From assembly GCF_000003605.2 (NCBI RefSeq), contig NW_003148271.1:1702-36467 (forward strand): a DNA stretch of 34,766 nucleotides. Reading direction: 5' to 3'. This stretch comes from Saccoglossus kowalevskii (taxonomy: Eukaryota > Hemichordata > Enteropneusta > Harrimaniidae). The notes under the pieces were generated by a model. That model did not search any database, was not told the origin of the DNA, and saw nothing but the letters and a program-made list of their open reading frames with translations. The position numbers and the translations under genes were made by a program. Below are positions 13,111 to 24,229 of the stretch, piece after piece; position 1 is the first letter of the stretch; every line of letters begins with the position of its first letter.

Positions 13111-13325
13111 CGTAATTACATCACGACAATTTTGTTCACACAAGACTTCGTATCCTTATATCTCATTACCATGCCATCCACGGTTTCTTTCATATGGGGG
13201 AGATGCACAATACTACATGTAAAAAATAGTATACCCCAAGGTACATTTAACTGTGACGAATTTTGCTTTGAATCTTACTAATCCCATCAGATCAACCTCG
13301 ATTATAGATTGTGAATTGTAGTGTC
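13111..13325. repeat. Dispersed repeat, copy 2 of 2 in the window
   Basis: This is the 215-base partner of 8506-8719, in direct orientation 4.6 kb away. The difference in length comes from one base near 13190, next to the T-rich stretch after CCACGG. The flanks of the two copies are unrelated, so this is a dispersed copy and not a larger segmental duplication. The plus-strand open frame that crosses it is not preserved in copy 1, which argues against coding. Confidence 0.85.
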
Positions 13326-16300
13326 AACACAAGTGACATAACCTCCAATTACAACGCAACTGAAACATCGCGAGAACCGCAACAAATAAAATCTCAGAAG
13401 CTGAGTCAACATTGAAACACGTTTTTTTCAGATAACATTTTCCTTAACCATTAAAAATTCAATATCACATAGTGCTTCTAATCCCAGATGTTTTAAATAA
13501 CACTTTCTTACATGTAGTTTTTCACAGATTGTATTTCAGTTCACTATTATTGTAAAGTGGTCAAGAATGAAGTAGGCGATCTTTCAAAGTTAAGTGCAAT
13601 TTGTTGACGCCGAGGGATTTTGGATACACGATATAGCACTTCAATTACTGGGATTCATAACCATCCATGCGTCTGATGCTTAATTAAGACAAGGTCACAT
13701 GACAAGTTCACAAATTGGTTTTTTTCAAACGTCGTTTGATATGCCATAGGAGAGTGATTGAAAAAGAGACAAGTTCAAATGGTTTGAAATTGCATTCAGG
13801 TGCACTCTCCGTTATTAAAAGTCAAAGGCGAGGAATCGCTCGTTCTGTTTTGCTTGTAATCGATCACGTATATGACATTTTCTTCAATCATATTTGCGCA
13901 ATTTAACGGTGTAATAACAACGACAATAATACACCAAAGGGATCATATCAACGCTTCTCAGCTACAATGAAAACAACATGTTTTTATTTTTTTACATTTA
14001 TTTCCTAGACGTTCGTTTGTAGGGTCAAAGTAGTGAATTTAAACTGTAGAACTCAAGATTTCTTTCAGTTTTGTTTTTAATGTGTGTTGTGTTCGAATAT
14101 AAAATCATTTACCCATGTTATTCTCCATGTATATTGTACACCAATTAGATAACTTAATAATGTATGGCACATAGCAGTATTAGGGATAATTAAAGAAATG
14201 AGTCGTTATGGCACAATAACGAAGGTCCGTAATAGAAAGATATAAGATTAAGGGGAGCGACAAATAAATGTATCAATTTTCATGCAAGATGAAATTACAA
14301 TGAGAACATTTGCATTATGTATTGGCATAGAGATCATTCCATACATGCTTCAAAAATTATGATTAATGTGCCTAATAACTATATATTTGACTAAACGCTA
14401 CCTATCAATTAAAAAAAAAAACAAGTTGTTTTACTTTCTGAATGTCATGTCCCAGACATATGAATATTTGCATTTACCTTTCAATAATGCCTAAGTATCA
14501 ATAAGTGTATAAAACACATTATAAACGAGAATAATGTTCACATCTCAGTTGTTGGTATCATAGCTTCTTATTCGTGTGTATGATAAAGACTGCCATCAAA
14601 GCATGCAGTAGTGTTTGTCGTGTGACTGATTACCGAATAAACCAAAAATAAGCTCATTCGAGCAATGTCATTTTCAGAACATTTCAAAATAGCAATGTAA
14701 TAAAATGGTATACTCTATCAGGCGTACATCTAATTCATGCCATCTGGTGTAAAGCACATGCATTGTGCGATTTGAATACAGTAATTCCATAGGGTTAACA
14801 AAACAGATTACTTAGACAATGTAACATACATTTGCAACATATCGTTTCGTTTTTATAATTTCTATAACATTATCCCTAAGTGAACTGGTCTTAAGAAAAG
14901 TAAAATGATATCATCCCCGAATGGCTGCAATAAAAGGGGGAGATTATATTATCCCCGAATGGTTCTAGAATTGGGGTGATAATAGTTTAAGATGTAATAT
15001 CATGCTCACTCTGGAATTGGGAAAAATAGATTACTCATGTCAAGAATATGAGCTCGCAAATATTCAGTTGTTGATTACAAATTTCAATATTTAGTCAAAT
15101 TCTGCCGTTTTCATTGCGTTTGTGTGATTTAATAGTGAAACAAAATATACGTGGACATCATACTTCGATAACGTATTTTGTTCTCATTGCGAATACACAT
15201 TCAATATTAGTATTCACCGACACATGTGGGTAAAATGTAAACTTATTGCATAGAATCTGCACAGTAGGTTTACACTTCGTATAAGTTGTCCATGTAGTGG
15301 CAGTAATAATATAATACATACTTCATTGAAGGGTGCCATTTAACGTATTCAACGTAGTCTGGAAGAAGACACTGTGGCGAAACGATAGTGATTTTGTTTT
15401 CAACAACCTAAAGGCAAATGGCGAATGAATAAAACACTAGAACGGTGCAAATAAAATGGAGGCGTGTATAGCGTCATAACCAAAGATGTAATAAAAAAGT
15501 GGAGGCAAACGACGGCATAATTGAATTGGATGTGGTAATCCCGGATTAGTATACAGTGGATGGAATTGCGTATTCGGATCTGGAGTGGAAATCCATCCTC
15601 GCACGGAAGACGATGCTCAATAGTTTCCATTCAGTGAGGTTTTCAACATCGATAACACTCCAACGCAGTTAAAACCGTTTTTAAGATTGATATGACTTAC
15701 CGTACAATATTTCTGCTTCAACCACCATAGTCGAGTACAAATGACGCGAATGGCTGTGATCGCGCATGCACGTCTCAGTAGGGATAAATTAATAAACGTG
15801 ACAGCCGTCACACAGGAATTGATATACGCAATGGGTAAGGTGACAAAGGGTAAAATAACTTTTATATTTTTTATAGACAAAACGAAACAAACTCAGTGCA
15901 TGATGTTGCAGTTGGAGATCTGAAAATAATGGATTCCAATTGCACTTTGTACAATAAGAAAGGATGCTTCAGTAGACTTATCGTGTGACATAGTTAATAT
16001 TGTCTAATTGCCTAATTGATTTGCGTGTGAAGTTTTTGAATCACTCAAGCTATAAGAAAGACCGAGAGGAACCAAAAATTTTACGGATATAAATAAAATA
16101 TCAAGCTGTATTTTATCAAGCTCTCGGAGGATTTACTACTGAAGTATAGATGAGATCTAACTACAGTGCTGTGAGGTCCTGGGGCACGAAACATAATTAT
16201 CTTGGAAGGTGCAACCTAACAGTGTAAAATCAGTTTTATCTCGACCACATTACAAATAACCGTACATGTTGTCATCTATATATCATCTGGCATCCACCTC

Positions 16301-16654
16301 CCATTGAATCACTTCATCAATAATTTCTCAAAACCCATAGTAATCTTAGATTACGTGCATTTTTAGATTTACAGTAACTTTCATGAAATGTCTCAACACT
16401 AGATCGGCATTAAGTCACGATGAATATAGTAGAATAGATAATGGGCTCGAGGTTTACGTTAATCCCATCACCCAGTGGATTTAAAGCTGTTCATTTATAA
16501 ATTGGCAGAGATATAAAAGAATAATGCAGATTAGTTTGGAGCTTTTTTAGCTAAGACTTTAAATTCATCATTTACTTTAGAGGTGACTGGCTAAATACTC
16601 AGCTTACTAAGAGCTGTGAGTGGCCCTGTTCTAAATCGCATGATACATGCGGAG
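13326..16654. other. Gene-free, AT-rich sequence
   Basis: The only structure I can support is the repeat block at 14909-14984. A short minus-strand ATG segment (15767-15701) reaches a good donor (G|GTAAGTC) but is only 22 codons long and unrecognised. Confidence 0.45.
14909..14984. repeat. Short direct and inverted repeats built on ATTATCCCCGAATGG
   Basis: TATCATCCCCGAATGG (14909-14924) recurs as TATTATCCCCGAATGG (14947-14962) with one mismatch and a 38-base period. TTGGGGTGATAATA (14971-14984) is an imperfect inverted copy, and GGGGGAGATTATA around 14936-14948 is another. The block could fold into alternative hairpins. Confidence 0.7.
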
Positions 16655-16903
16655 TTAACAGTGAATTGGATTGAAAAATGGAAATAATCCATTCGACTGT
16701 GAAGAAAAACATGAATAACTGCGTAATTTAACAGATGGACCTCTCTGACTGAATTGACGAAGTAGCATATTATCGCGATGATGGCTCTTACTTGCTGTCA
16801 ATACAGATACAGTTCTTCTCTTGATTTTCTTTAGCAGTTCATCGTTAGCAGTTGCGGTGCATACAATATGTAATAAGGCTACTAATGTAAGCAACCATTT
16901 CAA
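16655..16903 (-). other. Possible secreted-peptide-precursor-like frame without an ATG (unproven)
   Basis: An 82-codon frame. Seen: residues 2-19 (KWLLTLVALLHIVCTATA) look like a signal peptide; a basic cluster KKIKRR at 25-30 could be a processing site; the C-terminus (62-82) holds two cysteines, C65 and C82, and ends FFNPIHC right before TAA. Known: allatostatin-C/somatostatin-type precursors have a signal peptide and a C-terminal two-cysteine peptide, with an FNPISC core in many arthropod and some deuterostome forms. Against it: codon 1 is TTG, no in-frame ATG lies between it and the upstream TAG near 16975, the cysteines are 16 residues apart instead of the usual six, and no basic pair directly precedes the end peptide. 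A donor-like GTAAGAG at 16785-16791 would cut the frame after residue 37. It could be a spliced exon, a decayed gene or chance. Confidence 0.15.
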
Positions 16904-17611
16904 ATTGATTAAATCACAGATAACTGAATTTAACCTAAATTGTGCGTCGATGTGTATCGTGGACGTATTTGACTAATGCATTAATGTCAATTCATGCATA
17001 TTGCTTCGTGTATCAATTGGTCGGTAATGTACAGCTATCGAGCATAGAATGTTATCCAAAACGATGTTGTTGTAACAGAATTGTATGCTCTGCATGTTAC
17101 TGCAATATACATGGAACATGCACGCGACCGAGATACGTAGATGTAAACACGCCAAAGACATATTATTCAGACAAAAGTCTTATTATTATTATATTCCATG
17201 GACTTTCGGGGAGTGATATACTCTGATCGTTTCAAAAAAGGATTACGACACTTAGACATAATGTATTCATTTCCACAAATCAAAAAGTTTGGAATAGTGG
17301 TGTCTTTGAGATATTCAATTCTCTGAAATATATATTTTTTGCGACATGTTATGTTACATCGTTAGTGGTGGTGCTAAATACGAACAATAGCTTTAATTGT
17401 CCGACCATGTACAACACAATGTAGTGACAAACGAACATATTTAAATTTAACACTTGACACGGGATTTGAAGTCGTGATAATGACGAGCGCCTCGTCAATG
17501 CGGGAAAACATGCTTTTTACCACGCCACACTGACTGTTCAAAAAGAACAGCTCGAAATGTAATGAACACGGCCTCGAGTTGTATTCCCCCGCGAGTTGAG
17601 CGGGATTCAAG

Positions 17612-17752
17612 ATGGCGAACGATTCGTGTTTCGCCGCTCAACAACATGACTCGAAACATTATTCAAAGTTAAACTATTTTTCAAACCATTGCCTAATCAT
17701 TGAACAATATTCTGAAGATGTTTTATTATACATACCGTTCCGCTTGGCATAA
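17612..17752 (+). other. Short 46-codon frame with an ideal start context (AAGATGGCG)
   Basis: The ATG sits in CAAGATGGCGA, with A at -3 and G at +4. It follows a locally G+C-richer stretch at 17556-17610, unlike the surrounding AT-rich DNA. The motif also matches the YY1 consensus, often found at first exons and start codons of housekeeping genes in animals. The peptide (MANDSCFAAQQHDSK...) is not recognised and has no clear donor before its stop. A second AAAATGGCG start at 17773 opens only 27 codons. This may be a first exon or promoter-proximal element, or chance. Confidence 0.12.
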
Positions 17753-18201
17753 TTTGGGAAACAGGAAACAAAATGGCGTCGCCCAATGACCATTTCAAGA
17801 CTGTTAGGGTATATAGATTTGTTCTATACTCTCCTATACATAATCTAGTTATATAAACATGACGCATCATGTTACATGTTGCTCTCCGCTTTAGCCTCTG
17901 TAACAATTAATCCATGAATCATGACAAATAAACAAAATACACTGTTTTGGTAAGTTCCAGTGATACGGCAAATCTAAACGGTTACAAGAAATTGAAAGTA
18001 CAAATTAGTTTTCATAAACGTGGTGTATATACACAGAGCTACACCGAATTGGTTCGTTATAATAATATAATTGGCTCCACATTGTGTATACAATTAAATT
18101 TTACAATAATACACTGTCGCTCTGTGATTTACAATAGCTGGGGTTTCTCCACCGAACTGATTGACAGAGATGTGTTTATTGTAACAGGTGTTTGTGGTAC
18201 G

Positions 18202-18236
18202 TAACCTCTCTTAAGTTATATACCAAAGAGAGGTTA
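18202..18236. repeat. Perfect 11-bp inverted repeat (hairpin) with 13-base loop
   Basis: TAACCTCTCTT (18202-18212) and AAGAGAGGTTA (18226-18236) are exact reverse complements around AAGTTATATACCA. The arms are pyrimidine/purine-rich rather than simple AT, so this is less likely by chance than most palindromes here. No adjacent gene or terminator context is visible. Confidence 0.85.
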
Positions 18237-20899
18237 TACACTGTCGCTAGAACCCCTTTCAACTGCGCCACCAGGTATCGTATTCTGTGCCCCGTTTGAC
18301 GTTTATATATCACATTGTCTGTAAGATTAGCTGCTCCTTTAAAACGCGTGACATGCGGAAGGTAATCTTGTAAGACTGTAATTTACTGAACTGATTGAAA
18401 ATGACGATAGAATAAAACAACATTACATCGTACGCTGTGTTCTAGCTCTGGCACATCATAAGAAGTAGTACTTTATCATTATGGTATGATATTATTATTA
18501 TTTTTGTGCGCGCCTGTTTAATTGTGTGGTTTTTAAATAGAATCTTATTGTTCAAAGGGTAGCTTGTCATCTCTGTAAGTCAACTGATCGAGTGATCTCA
18601 CATAGCGACTATATTTGTTGTCACTCGTAGTGAATATGACCGTATGGTAGGTAGTATGTAAGTATGTAGCATATACAATCCAATGTGAACAATGAATGCC
18701 AAAAAAACAGATTTAAAAGTTGGCATTAAAAGAACGTTATTGATGTTGCAATATGGCGATCGTTGTGTTACCGGTTGTTAAAACAGCATAACGTGCCTCA
18801 GCGTATCACGAAAAAAAAAACGAGGTATGACCTCGATACAGACATACTTCAGTGATTGTGGCGAGCATATACTGCTGCAATATGTATTTATGTGGAAGCG
18901 ATTATTCGAAGTGTCTCCTTCAGTTCTCTTTATCTTTCGTAATTTGTATTCAAGTGCTGTCTGCACAAATACCCGTTTAGTAATACAAATGTATTCGCCA
19001 TTTTGAATGGTGATTTTTGTTTGTGTACTAGTACTAGCCGTAACTTGACTTTATAAGAATATTCATTCACGTTTCACGAATAACCAATACATATAAAATT
19101 ACAGATTAGCGATATGAACATGCAATTGGGTGATCATTAGTCAATTTGTGTAGAAGCAATATAGCCAGTTCCATTCACCTAATACGACTTTCTTATTTCA
19201 AGGTCAGTTAGTTCAGGGATTGATAAATGGTATGTATTGCTGCGATTCGTGTGAGAACACAATTACGGAACTTAAATTATATTGAATGCTGACAATACAT
19301 GGAATCGTGTCGTCATGTTTATATGAAACACGCAAGGAAACCTGTAAAAGATATAGCTTCATTGTGACATTATTTCTTATTTTGAGATAATCAAAAACAT
19401 GGACTGTAATTATTTTAATTATTTGTTTTACTATGACATAACTATCTTTGAATGTGAGTAAGACGTTCCATGGCACCATTTAGAATTTTCGTGGCACCAC
19501 TGAAACTTCGCATCGCACAGCCAATCAATAAAGTATAGAAAGACATTACGAAGAAGCATAGCTGACACAAAACAATAATGTATGTTCAATTACTGGGCTT
19601 GCATAAGAAAATGAGTACTGTCGTCGTAACTATAGAAACCGATTTGAATAGACGCTTTATTGTACTATATCCTGCTTATTTTGACTGTTACTAACGTAGT
19701 TACGTCTGTCACATTATAGATTCATCTGTAAAGGGATTGGTCTGTCTTTATTATTGCCCAAGTCTTAGACTATTTAAATCATCGAAAAACCATCTTAAAA
19801 TGCTGTATTGCGAGGTTAAGCAAATAAGGGCGACAATTGTCATAATTCATATTTTCTGAAAATTAGAAATGTTGGATATTAGCAGTATAATCTCTCGCTT
19901 TCCTCAACATACATACTGAAACTGACAAATTTCAACATAAACACATTAAAGCGGCAATATGCCTATTGTTAGTGATCGGTTTCACATAAGTTGTATTAAT
20001 ATTGTATATTGTGTCTTGAGAAATTAATACAGTCATATGTAGAACGTTGGATTAGATGATACAATTAACTTTATTTTACGTCTCCTAGGTCTTTGTTGAC
20101 GTTCATTTGATTTGTATACACGAGTGTGGTGGTCGATAATGTAGATTTTTTTCATTTCGAGTAATTCAAGTTCATGTATAAATATATTTAGATGCAATTT
20201 GTTCAGTTTATCGAAGGTTTCAGCATTAGTTGTAAATTGTTTTAATATTAAAGTAATCCCAGATGTAATGAAACCAGAAAATAGTGAATTGCGTTAAGCA
20301 TTTATTAATAAGAATCTTTGGACATGGTGAATTCCTATAATCAAAAGAAACAAAAGTCAGCGTCAAGAGGCCTACATAAAACCCCGTTATGTCAATCTAT
20401 CTAACAGTTATAATAATGTATAGTAAAAATATATTATTTGGAATGTGGATTTACATTCTGTCGAAATTAGAAAGGTCATGGGTAGTATTAAGAACATAGA
20501 TGGTTTACATGTATTGTACTACAAAGGGGTATTGTGTGGTTTCAACGATATGTTATATAAAACACACTTCGTATATATATATATCGTCATCTGCAATTGA
20601 CGATAACTTGGTTCTTACTCCGATGAGTCCTCCATTCAGTGGATCATTTGTGTCCTTATGGTTGTACACAGAACATCGCTTAACAATTCCAAATCGTTTT
20701 ACGTCTAGAATTTCGAAGTAATATTCACTTTAGTATTACTTACATCGACTTGGTTTCATATTCCAAATGGCTATATTATAGAATAATAGCTATCAACAGC
20801 AATACTGTATATTGAAGTGCTATACTTGTAAAAGATTGGGTTCATTTCAAATGAATAACAAGATCTGTAATCATGCAAGGGACACTCATGCGATCCGCC

Positions 20900-20900
<1 letters not shown>
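18237..20900. other. Gene-free, AT-rich sequence
   Basis: I see no protein-like frame, RNA gene or clear repeat. Small TA runs occur near 20572-20584. Confidence 0.5.
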
Positions 20901-20937
<37 letters not shown>

Positions 20938-21050
20938 ATATGAACATATAAACGCAAGACGAGATTCGAACATAGCCACTACACTGCTATGTGCCGTGCC
21001 TTTGTAAGCAAACGCTCACCTCACCAATCACCGTAACCGTCCAAAAAAGA
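20901..21050 (-). mobile_element. tRNA-like, SINE-type relic with (TA)16 tail
   Basis: Read on the minus strand, a box-A-like GGTGAGGTGAGCGTTTGC (21025-21008) is followed by TTACAAAGGCAC and a box-B-like GTTCGAATCTC (20971-20961), then a short unique segment and a perfect (TA)16 run (20902-20933). This is the layout of a tRNA-derived SINE head with a simple-repeat tail. It is not a working tRNA: the T-arm and acceptor stem do not pair, and an extra hairpin CATAGC/GCTATG sits just before box B. It could also be a decayed tRNA pseudogene beside a chance microsatellite. Confidence 0.4.
20902..20933. repeat. (TA)16 microsatellite
   Basis: Uninterrupted TA dinucleotides, 32 bases, at the 3' end of the tRNA-like relic when read on the minus strand. 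Confidence 0.97.
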
Positions 21051-23398
21051 AATACATGTGTGTTTTTTCTGTGAATAATTACTCATTTTTCTTTTTAATT
21101 AATTAGGAGGAATTATTGAAAATATTTTTGTCGTTCTGTTGGATTTATCGTGAATGTGATGACATAATTCATTATATGAGCTCTAAATGGGCTGCCTGTA
21201 GGACACAAATTTCGGAAAAGATCTAAATTACTTAAAGTAAAAACACAATAAAGTATGTAATATAAATGGTAGATAGAGAGATAAGGGTAAATTAACTATG
21301 GTGACGTGAAATGAGATGCTACGATTCATTCACCCAATCATAATTTCAAGAAATGCTAATGCAAATGATTTAAAAACATGACTAATGTTTGTTTGTTTGT
21401 TTGTTTTTTGATTATTTTGTTGCGTATTTTGCTATTTGTAGAGTGTGCATTGTGTAATTCTGCACGTCTTGAATAGAGGGATAACCACATGTCTCGTTCC
21501 GTTACTTGCATTAACGCATTCGTGTGTGATGTAGCTGTATCTTGTATTGCAATGAACATGTCCCTTGGATGATACGAATCCATTATGTTATTTTAGTCAG
21601 ATATACAAAGTGACAGTTTTGGCAGCTCGGTTCTTATAACGTGCAAAGAAATTATATAATAACCACATGTGCAATATTTTGTAACCCGTGCACGTGAAAA
21701 TAATATGAAATTTTAGTTTTAACAATGAATTAATAATTTAAACAGGTGGTCTCATCAAAACCAAATCATTATTGTACGCTGCCCTTAAATATTAAATGCG
21801 CTCGGGTGACCAAAAATCCATTTTTCACTTGAAGGTGACATTTTTTTATGTTCATACTGCAAGCAACGCTTTGTGATTGGTTGACCGTTACAAAGCTGCT
21901 TAAGCAGACAATTCATTTTATCTTGTATAAGTTGCCATCTAAAAATATGGATTATATTTAATGTTATTCTATGCTGTCCTGACTAGCTGTATTGACGATT
22001 GAAATATGTCAGAAACAGCTGTCGCTTATAGGTGTATTTTTTTTAAATAGTTCCCGTCAAGTAATATTAAATAAAACAATTGTTCTTCCAGTGTTGACAT
22101 TGCTAACGCGGGTCGCAATACTGGGTAATGCTAGTCAAATAATAACGCACGAGGGCGTAGTCATGTAAGGTAACGCGGTTTTATTTGACGGAAACAGACA
22201 ATTCCATGGCAGAATTAAATACCTAACTCTAGTTGTCGGTAAGGTGGAAGCTTCACGCACGATCGAACTCGCTTCTTGTAGGTATTATCGACTTTGTCGT
22301 CGGGTGGCCTTGAATTCTCGCGGCGTACGTTTCACAGAAGATTTACATCGGACTTATTAGGCATTTTAATATAAACAATAGATTCAAGAACGTTGTTCAA
22401 CATATTGCGTGTTGAGCAACAACGAATTCATGTTTGAGTGTATATAATATAACCTTTAATAATTACTTTTCTTAAAGCATTTTGGAAGAACCGTCAACAA
22501 TGCTTGATGTGACTGGTGATTGACTACGTTATCCGTAACACCCTTCTCTCATTCTAACCAATGATGGCGCTCTGCAAATTATATTACCAGTGCTCTTCTC
22601 ATGTACATTTGCGAGTCAACATCACTCTGCTATGCTTCCCAAATTCTTCACCACTCTGTGCGATGGTAACCGCCCTTTAGAATCACTCAATTCAATTAAT
22701 GATCCAATACAATACATGACAGGAAAAAACTGCAAAGAGTTTCAACAATAATAGCCATTATCTTTAATTGTATAAACATGTTTGGTTGACAGGCTCAGGT
22801 ACATAGAATATTCAACGTACATAAATGCAATGATGTTCGGGCAATGATGTTCGCCGCTGGTAATTTTTCCACGTAATACCTCTAAACATTGGTCATAATT
22901 GCAAGGATTATAGAAAGGTTACAGAAATGTGTGGTTGTATACCAAATATTTTGAGACTTGCGGCCATTTCGAGTTAGCTTGGGAGTCTCCGGTTGGCGTA
23001 TAGTACGAGGTTCCCGGGGTATTACTCAGAGGCCGCAGTAATAAGTCAGTGCAGTTTTTAGTCCAGGTTTAAATACTAGGTGTTAATATTATACAAACAC
23101 CGTTTGTCCTATCTGTGGTGGAGATTGTGTATACATTTCGATATATGAATAGACGTTACCTGACATACGTACGAAAGCCAATATGAACCAAATATTGAGA
23201 TTAACTGCTGGAACAAAACCCTGAACAAAATAAATTTGCGACGAATATCTGAATTCATTCTGCGTTGTTATTTGAATGTATTTCCTGTTAAAATAGTTTC
23301 AAATAATCTCCACACATTGTGATGACATTCGATTTTGATGATTGGAAGTTTAACTTTCACTGGAGTAAAATACATACCCAGGTCCCTGATAATTATTT
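21051..23398. other. Gene-free sequence
   Basis: No credible coding frame. G+C-richer patches at about 22245-22330 and 22960-23035 stand out from the background. I cannot assign them; they might be diverged repeats or regulatory DNA. Confidence 0.45.
21387..21409. repeat. (GTTT)n microsatellite
   Basis: Four GTTT units followed by a G and a T6 run. It creates a spurious KQTNKQT peptide on the minus strand. Confidence 0.95.
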
Positions 23399-23760
23399 TC
23401 CTCCGCAAACGAGGTTATGCTTCTTTTTTTCCGGCGTAGGTTTGTGTTTGTTTGTCTAGAGTAGTAGAATGGAATTCATAGATATATTCTCATACAATAA
23501 GGAGACGTTACCCTTGACAAATTGACGATCCCAACACACTTTGGTAGAGGTGTGAGTTGTTATGAATACAGTGATTTCTAAAATGATTTGTCATTCATTC
23601 ATAACTCAAAAGGTTAATGATGGATTCTCATGAAATGATCAGCAGAGTGTAACTCACAAATAGACTCTCCAAATCGGACAGAGGATTGTTATGAAATAGA
23701 TTTCGTTGACCGGGACATAATAAGAAATTCTTATGAATATTCGTTAATAAAACATTTTAA
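23399..23760 (+). repeat. Diverged interspersed repeat of the 'CTCCGC...GAGGTTATG' kind
   Basis: It opens with CCTCCGCAAACGAGGTTATG, followed by a T-rich and GTTTGTTTGT stretch, and later ATAACTCAAAAGGTTAATGA and TTCTCATGAAATGATCAG. From memory, this order (CTCCGC/GAGG head, GTTTGTTT run, 'aactcaaaaagtt...gatttt.atgaaa') is typical of an abundant repeat in marine invertebrate genomes. The match is by recall and not by search, and the right boundary is uncertain. Confidence 0.45.
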
Positions 23761-23954
23761 TGAAAAGGTTAATGGAAAAAAAATCTATCATTTTTAGCTC
23801 TTCTGTCATGACATTTTTGTCATTTTTTGTTAAAAAATACTATTTTCCACTACTTCTTAAAAACTATAAGCTCAATTACTTTGGTACTTGGTATGTAGGC
23901 AATAACAATTGTAATAACTATGGCAACATCCGAATAAACTCCCATGGTAGTGAT

Positions 23955-24111
23955 ATGGCAAGAACACTATGGGAACACTATGGGAACACTATGGGAACAC
24001 TATGGGAACACTATGGGAACACTATGGGAACACTATGGAAACACTATGGGAACACTATGGGAACACTATGGGAACACTATGGGAACACTATGGGAACACT
24101 ATGGGAACACT
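23955..24111 (+). repeat. 11-bp minisatellite, 13 perfect-length units of ATGGGAACACT
   Basis: Thirteen consecutive 11-base units run from 23969 to 24111. Only one carries a substitution (G to A at 24039, giving ATGGAAACACT). They follow one diverged unit at 23955-23968 with a 3-base CAA insertion. Because 11 is not a multiple of 3, all three plus-strand frames give the same cyclic 11-residue peptide (MGTLWEHYGNT) with no stop, while the minus strand has TAG in every frame. This explains the long plus-strand frames here, including one that starts with ATG at 23760; I do not consider them genes. The high uniformity points to recent expansion. Confidence 0.95.
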
Positions 24112-24229
24112 AAATTGTTTTGAAGACGCTTTACAAAGACAACGTAGCTGTTTTGACCGTTAGGCGGGTTGTTAGTCCTTGTTCGGACCTCATCCGAAAA
24201 CATGACTTATGGATTTACTTCTGTGCATG

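Noticed and set aside
15701-15767. 22-codon minus-strand ATG segment ending at a good donor (G|GTAAGTC)
   Set aside because: Too short to judge; no promoter signal or downstream exon found.
20618-20640. CCGATGAGTCC, resembling the CTGATGAGTCC core of a hammerhead ribozyme
   Set aside because: The invariant CTGATGA has a mismatch, and no GAAA partner strand or closing stems follow.
20939-21050. Functional tRNA gene on the minus strand
   Set aside because: Box-like motifs are present but the acceptor and T stems do not pair and an extra hairpin disrupts the body; reported as a SINE-type relic instead.
23760-24113. 117-codon plus-strand ATG frame running into the minisatellite
   Set aside because: Almost half is the 11-bp repeat, which is open in all plus frames for arithmetic reasons; the rest lies in repeat-like DNA with no domain.
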